From NCBI RefSeq assembly GCF_015832195.1, contig NC_052027.1, positions 17,294,149-17,358,148 of the forward strand: a stretch of DNA of 64,000 bases. The letters are read 5' to 3'. The stretch's first letter is position 1, and each line of letters opens with the position of its first letter. Shown piece by piece: positions 23,801 through 35,300 of the stretch. Made by a program: the position numbers and the translations under genes. Below the pieces are notes generated by a model. The model was not told the DNA's origin. It searched no databases and was given only the letters and a program-made list of their open reading frames with translations. The stretch comes from Motacilla alba alba. Taxonomy: Eukaryota > Chordata > Aves > Passeriformes > Motacillidae.

Positions 23801-26387
23801 TAACATGGTGGGGAAATGAAAAGCTGCTATGGTGGGAATTCTTCAGGGAGTGAAGAACTGATGATGAGGGATATGATGAGCTGTTCCATACATAATTGGA
23901 TCTTTTTAATCCTGAGAAAAATTCCAGGAGAAAGTAAAAAGGGAAGAATTGCTGAAGGTCAGCACGATCCTAAAATAATCCTGACAAGGTTGATCACTGT
24001 AAATGTCTTTAATAATTATGGAGGTTCTGTAAGCATATTTCTTTTTGCCTTTTCTCTTTAGGAGTACAGCCTCATTTTTCCTTAGGAATGTGAACACACA
24101 ATGCCTTCCATTTTAAAAGCTGTGGTTTAATTTCACAATAACATGATGTTACTGTGATTCCTGCCAGTCAAAGTGTAGGGGATTGGATCTGGTTGGTGTG
24201 TGGAGCCTGGGTTGTACTACTTTAAAGTCCAGAGGTGGGAGAAAACTCGATGAGAATGCGAATGTACATGTTTGGGTGTTGTCTGTTAGAGGGGGTGGAT
24301 GGGAAGGGATGCAGAGCCAGGAGAGAACAGTTAAGAGTTTTCCTACCAGTTTTTTTTCCACAGATAACTCATCTGTTTATATAAAGTTTAGCAATAATCC
24401 ACTTCTCCCTTTTTCCAAGCTGCCATACACACACCCTTTAGATGAAGCCAGGATTTTTTTTAAGGAACTTTTTGTAACTGGATTGCTCCAGCAGTTTGGG
24501 ATTCCTTAGGGAACTGTTTTTTGTCCAAGTTCTTAACAGTTCATTTGGACTGTTCACCCAGATGGGTTAAACATCTCTCTATAAACTCAAATTGTTTAGA
24601 GAAATTAAGTGATGAGAACTGTTGAAAATGGATGATCACTGCATTTTGGGATATCTGAGGTACTGTGACTGTCATATTTTTGCTAGAACAGCTCTGAGCT
24701 TAAGGAATTATCTTAATGTTTATTTTGGTTTTGAGGACAGAAAGGGCTTTTATAAGCACTTTCCAGGTCTTCTCTCTAATCCCAAAGACCAGGAAATGTT
24801 GTTTGGTGGTTGCTTTTCCTTTTTGGTGGGTTTTTTTTAATTGCTTTGTTTATTTGCTTATTTATTTATTTTACATGGGCAAGTGAAATCTTTTTTGTCA
24901 CACCAATAAATGCAGCTTGTCTTGTCCAGGGCCTGGTGAGAGTTCCAGGGCTGTGACCATGCAAGCACACACAGACTTGGAAGCCTTTGCTGCTCTGTGC
25001 CTGTGCATCCTTCCTTAGTGCATTTCAGCAGGAACATGGCAGTTTTCCAGATGCTACAGGGGACTTGAAACCTGTTACTGAGAGGAGCAGCTGGCAGCTT
25101 GTGTTTCACAGAAATGACCTGGCCCTGCCTGGTGCAGCTGCTGCTCAGAGAAGAGGAGGCTGAGCCCAGGCTGGGGAGAAGAAGGAGCTTTGGCCCTCTG
25201 GAGGTGCTGGATTATTATCCCAGTTCTTCCTGCATAGGCATTTCTAGGAAAGTTCTCTTCCAAAGCAAGAGCCACGCCAGGAGCTTGCTGAGCACACTGG
25301 AGTGGGCTCTTTGCTGCAGGGCAGGTCTCTTTGGGCATGACCAGAGAACAGAATGTCTCCCAGTTTTCCAAAGGCTTCCTTCCCACTCTTATACAGTCTC
25401 CTGTCATCCTGGTTCCTGGATCCAGGCTTGTTCTTAACCAAGTTCCTGTTGAAAATGGAAAAGAGCTCTCCCATCTAAACACACACCTGTGGGCTCATTT
25501 TAATAACTCACTTCCCTTTTTAGGGTCTAAGGCTCAGCTGATGACCTGCAGCCCAGTGTGACAGTGAGTGAGGGTCATGCCCCTTTCAAAGGGTGGGGCA
25601 GCAGGCAGCTCTTCCTCCAACCTTTGGTGCTGAATCCTAGCAATGAGAGGCTCCTTCATCTTCCTCGTGACCAAAAATCCCAGTCATTCTGCACACATTT
25701 AAACATCCTTCTGTTGCCCAGGATGCAACCCTCAACAGTACCATCTTACTCTTTTAAGGGGAATTGTAAGTTCTAGTATTGTTTGTTTTGGCGTCTCAGT
25801 AATTAGTCTTTCAGGAGATTGATGAAATGGAGCTCAGATGACCAATCCTCAGCAAGAAATTCAAAGCCCTGTAGTGAACTGCCAATTCTTAAGTTATTTC
25901 TAGAAGGATTTTTAAAATCATCATAAACTGTTTACTAATATCAACAATATGAAAATTCTGGAAGTCACACAAGGAAGTGGTACAGCTACAAAAGACACAA
26001 GGGTGTTCAAAAGGCTTTCATATGAATGCAGTGATGCCAAACACCTTGGCACATTCAGCACCATAAATTCAGCTGTAGTCACAGGAAAATGGAGAATAGA
26101 GAGAAATTTCCATTGCATTCACAGTGGTTTCATACAGGATGGAATTCATAACCAGAACCAGTCATGAGCCATTGAGTGAGTTTGCACAGCAGTATCACTC
26201 TCATCAAAATTCCTTTGCTTTCAGCTACATTTAGATAGCACTGAAACAATTACAACAGAGAAATGTGTCTTAGTTGTGCTGTGTTTGAGTGCAACCCAAG
26301 ATTATCATTTGAAAGGATGATTCAAAGTTCCCATCTACATTGGCAATGATGATTCGGATGAGGAAGGACTGAGATCTTTGCTGTTGG
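20801..26387. other. Spacer between convergent SHISA5 and ATRIP; no TREX1 frame seen
   Basis: The stretch holds a CR1 tail at 23490-23555 and short unrelated open frames; the longest is 135 codons at 25075-25482 on the minus strand. In mammals the single-exon exonuclease gene TREX1 lies in this interval. No frame here has exonuclease-III-domain motifs (the FxDxEATG-type start or a later HxxxxxD) on either strand. The part nearest 26388 is presumably the ATRIP 3' UTR; its polyadenylation site was not fixed. A patch at about 24950-25550 is more GC-rich and open on both strands but is unrecognised. Confidence 0.6.
23490..23555 (+). repeat. CR1 LINE 3' tail, short and diverged
   Basis: ggggttggatgagctgcaga followed by ggccccttccagcctcacca matches the last ~60 bp of CR1 before the octamers. 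The octamers themselves are degraded. Confidence 0.6.
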
Positions 26388-29300
26388 CTAGCTGGAGTCT
26401 GTTCCTTGCTCTTCTGGCTCAGGAGGATACAATTCATCCAAAATCAGCTCTGCAACAAAAAATAATGTTTCAGAGAATTACTTTTCCCCCGGCTTCATAC
26501 AGTATAATTATAGCTGGTATCTGCATTTTGGAACATACTGATGGTAGAAGACTACAGCAAATAAAATTTTTGAAAGTTCCATGCAAACAGGTCTTTAGAT
26601 TTGTGTTTTGTCACACAAACTTCTCCCCTTCTTTTCTTTAATGCCTTTTTTAGGGACACATTCCACTATCCCAGGTCGCTCCAAGCCCCATCCAGGCTGG
26701 CCTTGGATGCTTCGAGGAACAGGACAGCCACAGCTTCTCTGGGCACCCTATGCCAGGGCCTCCCCACCCTCACAGGGAAGAATTTCTTCCCAATATCCAA
26801 TCTAAACTGCCTCTGGAGCTCTGAGCAACAACCAGCTGTGGTACTTGTTAAAAGAGAAAAGTTACAGAAGTGAAATTTTTATTTCTGCAACATGGAAAAA
26901 AAAAATCAACAAATTTGACAGATTTTTACCTTCAGAGGCGCTCAGTTTTTGAGTCTTTTTGAGAATGGCTCTTATGCCTGGCATGGCTTGGTCATATTGA
27001 TGGAGAACTTCTAGACAGTGTTCATGGAACAGTTTATCTTTCTGAGCCAGGCTGTGCAAGAGTAAAACAGCATCCCGTAAAAACTGAATAACTCGTTCCC
27101 TGTGTGCACACAGGCGGGTCTCAGATCTAATCTTCATCCACTGTCTGTGCAGCATCACAATTAGTGCCTTCACCACCTGCAAGAGGAAAAACAGTGCCTC
27201 AACACACAAAGCAAAAATACAGGAGCAGCAAACTTATTTCAATAGGAACTTTACTGCTTAATCTCTTCAAACTTTCAAATTTCAGGATGTTTTCTAGCAA
27301 GCCAAAGCAAGCTTCCTAGAAGGTGGCATCCTCTAAAGTACAGGACGCTTGTGTTTCTCTACAGCAAAAAAATCAAAGGGGCAAAAAGCAATTTCAGCAT
27401 TGAGTGCTTGAAACTTGTCAGCAGGTTAAGCTGGGGGAGTGTGGTGAACATACCTCGAGGTAGCACTGACAGTCTGTGCCAGGAGATAAAACTGCTGGTC
27501 TGGAGCACCACATGCAGCGTGCCAGGAGCCTCACTGTCTGTTACAAACACAGGCTGTGTTAGAGTGAGAGCCAAGTTATGATAATTCAGTGCTAGTTTCA
27601 AATAGTCTTGGGGTATTTTTTTCCTCCTAACAGCTGCCTTTTATCCTCAAAGTTGTACAAGCTTTTTTCCCTGCAACACTTCATAGACAGAGTTTGCCTT
27701 GCACAGAAACTTTCTCAACTTTCTGACGAGTGAGGCTGACAAGGTCAGTGGCCTGTAATTCACTGCATACAAATAATGTGTTTACACTTAATATAACAGT
27801 GCAGGTGGGGTAATGGAAAGGGTTCAAAATCCTTTAAAATGAGGGGAGTAAATAGAACCTCAAACAAGTCTGTTGTCACTTCTGTCTGTACAAACAACAC
27901 AAATAAGGTTTAAAAGCTATTCTCTATATATAACCATGACTGTTAAACAGCAAGGTAGCATTCCCATTGAATGCCAGGAATATAAATCCTAAATCATGAC
28001 AGAATGTAATAAATGTAACAAATACAATCAAAATGAAATGCAAATCTTGCTTCTTTTTACTCTTCTATTGCTCTAAAAGCAACATAAAGCTTAGTGCTGA
28101 ACATCTGCAGCCATCCCTTGGTTTTTTCAGTGACTTGAAAGGCTATTATGACCAATGGTCTCTTCAAGGATAGTTACTGACTCAGTTTCAAACACGTCCT
28201 TTCAAAAATTAATGTAATCCCTTACTGCAAGCTCATACTTGTAGTTTTGTATTTCAGCTAGAGAAAGAACTTGTTTTCACACGATTTGTGCACTATCCTG
28301 CTCCTCCCACTCCCCCAGCTGGAAAGAGAAGGAAAGAGCACACGGACACTCAGTGGTTACCTCTTGCTCCAGCTGAAGCCAAAGCATTTCAGATGCTGAT
28401 TTATCTGGTCTTGATGTTATGTACGTGTAGAGTGCAAGGAGAAGACAGGTGTCTGAAACAGAGAGATCTTTGTTCTTTTTCCAACCAGCCACTTGTTCGT
28501 GACAAAAATTAATTCTATCAGGCAAGAAAACATTTTGAGTTCTGTCCTAGGGCTCATGCTACAGGCTCAGCTTCTTGTATCGCTTCCCACATCTTCAGCA
28601 GTGCTGAGGGAATTGGTATCCCTAAGCCTTGTATTTGCCTTTGTGGTAATCCTGTCCTGGTTCATTCATAAGGAACTGAACAGAGATCATTTGTCAGGCA
28701 GGGTACTAGAATCTCAGAGCAGTGCCATGAGCACAGATAAATTTAACTTCAAAACTCCTCAAAAGCCCCTTTTTCTTCATCAACCTTAAATACACAATCT
28801 AGAAAGTGATTTTAAAATGGCTATCCAAAGCACTGCTTGTAGACAGATACCACAAGACAAATGCTCTCCAAATCATTAGCAGAAAACAAGTTTACAGGTA
28901 ACAGAGCAGGCTTTTTGCCTTCTGGGGTTTCAGCACCTCGGAGCAAGGCCTGTTAGCATTACTGTTCACAGAATCACAGAATCACAGAATTTTTAGGTTG
29001 GAAGGGACCTTTAAGATCATCGAGTCCAACCCATGTTCTAACACCTCAACTACATCATGGCACCAAGTGCCACATCCAGACTTTTTTTAAACACATCCAG
29101 GGATGGTGACTCCACCACCTCCCTGGGCAGATGATTCCAGTATTTGACCACTCTTTCTGTGAAAAACTTCCTCCTTAATTCTAGCCTGTATCTCCCTTGG
29201 CACAGCTTGAGACTGTGTCCTCTTGTTCTGTCTGTGGTTGCCCGGAGAAAGAGACGACCCCCAGCTCAGCACAGCCACCCTTCAGGAAGCTGCAGAGAGT

Positions 29301-32300
29301 GATAAGGTCACCTCTGAGTCGCCTTTTCTCCAGGCTAAACAACCCCAGCTCCCTCAGTCATTCTTCACACAGCTTGTGTTCCAAGCCCCTCACCAGCCTT
29401 GTTGCTCTCCTCAAGCCTCTCAACGTCCCTCCTAAACTGAGGGGCCCAGAACTGGACACGATACTCAAGGTGTGGCCTCACCAGTGCCAAGTACAGGGGA
29501 AGAATGACCTCCCTGCTCCTGCTGGCCACACCATTCCTGATACTGGCCAGGATGCCCTTGGCCTTCTTGGCCACCTGGGCACACTGCTGGCTCATGTTCA
29601 GCCTGCTGTCAACCAGCACCCCCAGGTCCCTTTCCACCTGAGCACTGTCCAGCCACACCGTCCCCAGCCTGTAACGCTGCAGGGGGTTATTGTGGCCAAA
29701 GTGCAGGACTCGGCACTTGGACTTACTGAACTTCATCCTATTAGATTCTGCTAGTCACGGTAACAGTTCTGTGTCCTGCAGTCTTTTACCTGAGTGAGAG
29801 CAGAGTTGAGCAACCAGCAGGTGGTGCTGAGCGAGAGCAGCCAGCAGCCTCGCGGTCAGGAGCGCGGCAGGCAGAGGGCTCTCGGGCCGCAGGCAGCGCT
29901 GCAGCACCTGGCCACTCAGTAAGTGCTGGAAACTTCAAAACAAAACTGCGTTAGAAAAGGGAAGTGCACTTACAAGTCGGAAATACACTATTTTTTGTAG
30001 ACAGTAGTATCATAATTTGTGCCTTTTAAGCTATTCAGATCTCAAATTATCTGTCATAAATACAAAGTATGCTGGAAAACATTGTTACTTTGGCAGTCAC
30101 TCTGCAATTCACACTGGCAGTTTTACCTGCCAGAATGAGATCCTGTGCTTTCCTTCCTTATGCACGTCCCAGCAATCACAAAAACCCCAAAATGAATGTT
30201 ACAAAGCTTCTTCACTTTCAATGAGGCAACAGCATCTGCTTCATCAGTAAACCTTGTTGCTGATCAGGGATGATCATTATACTCATTAACAGCAAAAGCA
30301 GTAGAAAGATTCTCAGCTGCCTCTCAAATATGATCTGAGGCGTGGTTTCTCTCATACATAGCACAACTTCTAGTGGAAGCTGCCCAGATGAGTTTTATTA
30401 GAGAATGAAAACTGCTAAAAAACAGACTATGAAATAATTTTAAAGCTATTACTGACTTACTTTATTAACAAGTCCATAGTTGAATTTTCAGCTAATTTTA
30501 CCAAAACCTTTAGGCTTTGCCTCAGGATATTGTCAGTCTGGGAACCCCTTGCAGCAGAAAAAGCTAAAATCTGGAGCAGCTTTTTAAACAAAGAATGTTG
30601 AGCTCCATCAGTACTGGGAGGATCCTCTGGATCAGCCAGCCCTCCTCGTGTCCTGCTGTCTTCTTTATTGTCACACTGATTGTCACACAACACATTTTTG
30701 TCCATCTTGGAAACCTGTTCATCTCCAGCAGCAGAACTGTTTTCCATTTCAGCAGACAGCAACGTGTGGACAACATCCGCGCTGTAGAACACCAGATAAT
30801 AAAGGATCCCCAGTGATACAAGAGTTGTTTCTTCACGGGACAACCTGAAGTCCTCCTTGCCTGACCCCGTGTTTGTGCTGGCTCTGGAAGCAGCAGCTGG
30901 GTGGGTCCCACAAGCTCCGTTGCCTGGCGTGTCCCCGAGCTGCTCTGCTTGGCAGAAAGCTCCAATGTGGTGCTCCACCAAGGGCAGGAGATGCACAGCA
31001 CCCTGGATCCTGCTCTGTGTGAGGGGCAGGAGCCCTCCCTGGCCTTCTGCTGGGCTTCCCTCAGATAATCCTTCATCCAGAGCAATCAAGTTCAGTCCTG
31101 TTATTGCCAGTTTTTGAGCTTCTTGCAGGGATACAAGAGGAGCAATTCCTTCTTGAGTTGTCCTGCTGCTGGGGAGTTGTGTGGGCTTCCTGTCCAAACA
31201 GAAGCAAAAGGGAAATGCTTTACATTAAAAGGCAGAGAACAGACTTGAAATCCAAGTTACCCATATTATGAATTGAATAATAGAAAGGCCAGAGTACTAA
31301 GAGATGTGTGTTTCCAATATAGGAAATGAAGGGGGGAAAAACATCATCCTATTCCTTGATGCCTGCATGGAAGAGCCATTTCAAAGCATTCTAGATTTCA
31401 TTATTAATACAATAACCTATCTGAAAAGCAACGGTATTTCAGGTATTAATTCTGTGAAGTTAAAAACTATTATAATTCATATCCAATCTTCATATTTAAA
31501 ATGCTTTACCAGGAAATATATTTATATCTTGGAAGGTTGCACACCAATTGTACATTACAATTTGAACACGGTTTATATTTTGAAGATACAAAACCAACTT
31601 TTTAATCACATCTTCAGCATTTTCTTCCCCCTTAACTCATGATCATGTTTCTGTGCTCCCCTCACTGCTGCTAACAAGCTGCTAACAGCTACTCCCATGT
31701 TTAGTTCTGTGCCTTCCCCTAACAGATAATTAACCTAATTTATTTTTAAGGATGTTCCAGTGCTTAGTCTCTGTGATAATCACAGATACAGAATGCTGTT
31801 CCAAATTTTGCACTAAATGGCCTGAGCAGAGCATGATTTACCACAGGGAATGAGCTGTCCTGCATGATCAAGTGTTTCTTAGTACAGAGAATGCCACCGT
31901 GCTGAACATGGCAGTTTAACAAATGAAATAAAACTTACGTATCCAAAGAGTTGGGTGGCAACACAGCTCCAGGTAGAGGCTCGGAGTTGCTACTGAGAAG
32001 GTGGTAGAAACCTAGAAGTGACCCAGGGACTATGGGCTGCTTCATCAGTGCATTCAGCAAGATAGAACCTGGAAGGATACAGATTTTTCTTTGGAGAAGA
32101 TTTGCCATCACCAACAACAAAAAAATCAGTATTTCAGAAGATCAGCCTTATGTGAGAGTGCTCGCAACCTCAAATTTGGTTTGGTTTTTTCATTATGAAT
32201 CTTCTTTCTCAACAGGAGGATGATTTTCAGAAAAATTAATTTTAGATATTTAAATACAAACCGAGTTATATTTAGAGATATTTTAATTATGATCCCATAT

Positions 32301-35300
32301 TTGCAAAAAAGCTTGAGCCAAGTGATCACATATCCCAGCTGTTCCGGTGACTTGCCCTCCATTTTCTACTCCAGATGTTGAAATTATGTGATGTAATTCC
32401 ACTGCCAACTGTGACTAAGATAGCACCCGAAAGAATTTTTGGAGCTGACTGCTGAAAATGCTTTCCAGTGTTTTGGGGTTTTTTTAAGGTACATTTTCCC
32501 TGGTTTTATTTCTGCATTACCAGAATGATATTACCTTGTGTTTTTCGTCTGGGGACAGACTTGTAGGAACCATTTTTTCCTGTTGCTTTGTGCTGCTTCA
32601 GGGATGAAACTTCAGGATGGGTTATCTTCCTGTCTGAAACAAACAGGGAGTGGGAGAACACAGATCTGCACCCATCCTGTACACACAGCCACAGTGTTAG
32701 ATAATCTTTTAACCATCTCTGTATGTCACAATTACTAAGCAAACCAAGGCCAAATGCCTTGCAGAGTTCAGAAAAAAAGTAAACAAATGCATTTTTTCAA
32801 ACAAATAGGCATATGAGTATTGTTACCATAACAAACAATAGCAATAATGCTTTCAGGCTACTGCATTTTTCTTTTTGCTGGAGTTCCTACTGCCCATATT
32901 TTTAGAATGAACATTGTAACTGACAGCAACATCTCAGATTTTTCATGACTCTTCCAGTAAGGATTAGTTGATGATATCCACATTTCTTACATTTATTATT
33001 TCCCATTGCTATAAAACAACCACTACTTTTGTTATATATTATAGCAATCTTCAAATATATGCAGATACGAATTTCCTCAGGTTTACTCAATGAATTTCAA
33101 GATAGAATTTTGTGAGAATTACTGCCCCATATATAAAAGAGGAAATGAATACATTGTTTCAGTTGCTTCTTTAAATATGGCTAAATATGTACTCTTGAAA
33201 ATCCAACCCCCAAAACGCTAGAACAAGAATACAAAACATGCATTACCTGACTAGCAGACCAAGGAATAGGCAAATTATTTCCTATCCTTTATGCAATGAG
33301 AAAAGACAGATCAACAATTTGGATGTTTTAGTTCATCACACAATGAAGTTTTTTATTGCAGCCATTGGCCACTTCATCATTGCCACCTTGGCATCTGGTA
33401 CTAAGGTATGAATTAAAATGATCTTCATGCAAATTTCAGTCATGGCTATTTAACTCCAGTTGGTATAAAGAGGAAAAAAAACCACTAACCAAAACCAAAA
33501 TAAATAACTGTGAACTGACTGCAACTGTTCAGTCACAAAATACTTCTCTAATGTAGAATGTTCATATGTAGCTAAAAATGCTGCAAGCTGTACATGGGCT
33601 TACCTTCTTTGATTGAAGTAGTCAGGGCCATCAAATTTCCTGAAGAACTCGATGGCCTAGTGGATGTTTCAGCATTGAAGGATTCCTTTGTAGGAAAAGA
33701 TCTTCTTTCTGGCTGTGGAGAACATCCTTCTGATTTCACTTGGACCACAAGATTCTTTTTAGGGCTAAGATAAAAAGACAAATCAGTATTTCTTTTGTAA
33801 TTATTCTATTAAACAACAGTCTATTTTTATTGCACTGTTTGATGTTTTGGAGATACTTCACTATTAACTCTCTGAATTTCTGTCACAGATACAAGGAAAG
33901 CTCTTCTCTGAGCAAATTCCATAGATGTTGTCAGACTTTTTAGTTGTATTTTTTATAAGATAATAGATCTTAGAGTCACAGGAAGAAAGAAAACCTCTTC
34001 AATAGTTTAAACACATGTATTGCAAAAATGAACACAAATTCCTTTTCCAACCCCCCTACCTTGTTGTTGGAACTGCCTGAGAAAGGTGTTTGTTTCTTTC
34101 ACAGTTCTGAAGTCGTGTTCTTAATTCATTCATTTCTGCATCCTTGAACTGCAGCTCGGAGTGCAGCGACTGCAACTGAGAGAGGAGTTCAGGGCACTTT
34201 TACTGTTACCAGTTCAGGAGTGGTGCAACTGCAGAGCAACCGAGTTACCAGGGAGCTCCACAACTGCTTGCTGTGAACTCCAAGATCTCCATTTTTAGGA
34301 ATGTTAGTCCAGTTAACACTGTCTGAGAGCCATGTGCCAGGAGCTCAGGCAAGAAGCCCTTGCGGGTGGCTAAGACAGAGCAAGTGCCATGCAGAGTGAG
34401 GCTCCAGTGAGGCTGCAGAGCCAACTGGGCAAAAGCAGCCACTGTCCTCTTCAGGGCTGCACAGAGATGACTGCAACAAGAACAGCAATCTCATCAGAGC
34501 CACAAAGCATGCTCGTTCACTTTGTCCCACTCTAACGTACATTCCAATTGCAAGGTTCTCGGGATGGCTTTAAAAAAGCAAAAGGAAATGAAAACTTCTA
34601 CTGTCTGAATTTACTCTTTTATTTTGGCACGGGAAAACCCTCAACAAGTTCTTACAAATGTTTTCTTCTAGGTAAGAAAATAAAAGCAAGCATTGTGAAA
34701 ATTTCACACTAATGTTTTTTCTTTGACTAAATGGTCTGTGACATCATTAAGTCATAAATCAGCATCTGCACATGATCTGCAGGTAACTGACAGATTTACA
34801 AACCTTTTTGGAGAACTCTTTTTCTTTTTCAGTCAAAATCTGAGATTTTTGCTGTTCCAGTAGCAGGTATGATCTTTTCTGTTCTTCCATAGCACACTCC
34901 ATCTGCTGCATTGAGTCACGCAGAATTTTAATTTCTCCATTTTTAGTGAGAATTTCATCCTGCATTTCTTTCAGCTGCAAACAGAGGAGTTACATTAAAG
35001 GATGGGTATAGCTAAAAGTATGCATTTGCATCAGTATGTGGTTGAAAATTAGGTGTATTTGTAATTTCTAGGGAGAAAAATGCTCCTGGTAACCCAGCTC
35101 AGAAATTCTACACATGTTGCCTCTAATATTTCTCTAATTAAATCAGGTTCAGCTACTGTTTTCTTTAACATAATTGAAAATGATAAGATCATCCTTCTCT
35201 TTCCCCTTCTCTGCAATTATGTTTTGGGTTTTGATTTTTTTAAGTGTTCTAGTCACACACATCAGTAACTTAGTCATTGTTTGGATGGTAACAGTGATAA

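Noticed and set aside
29197..29754. 185-codon + strand frame
   Set aside because: It is antisense to the CR1 reverse-transcriptase tail read on the minus strand, so it is a shadow.
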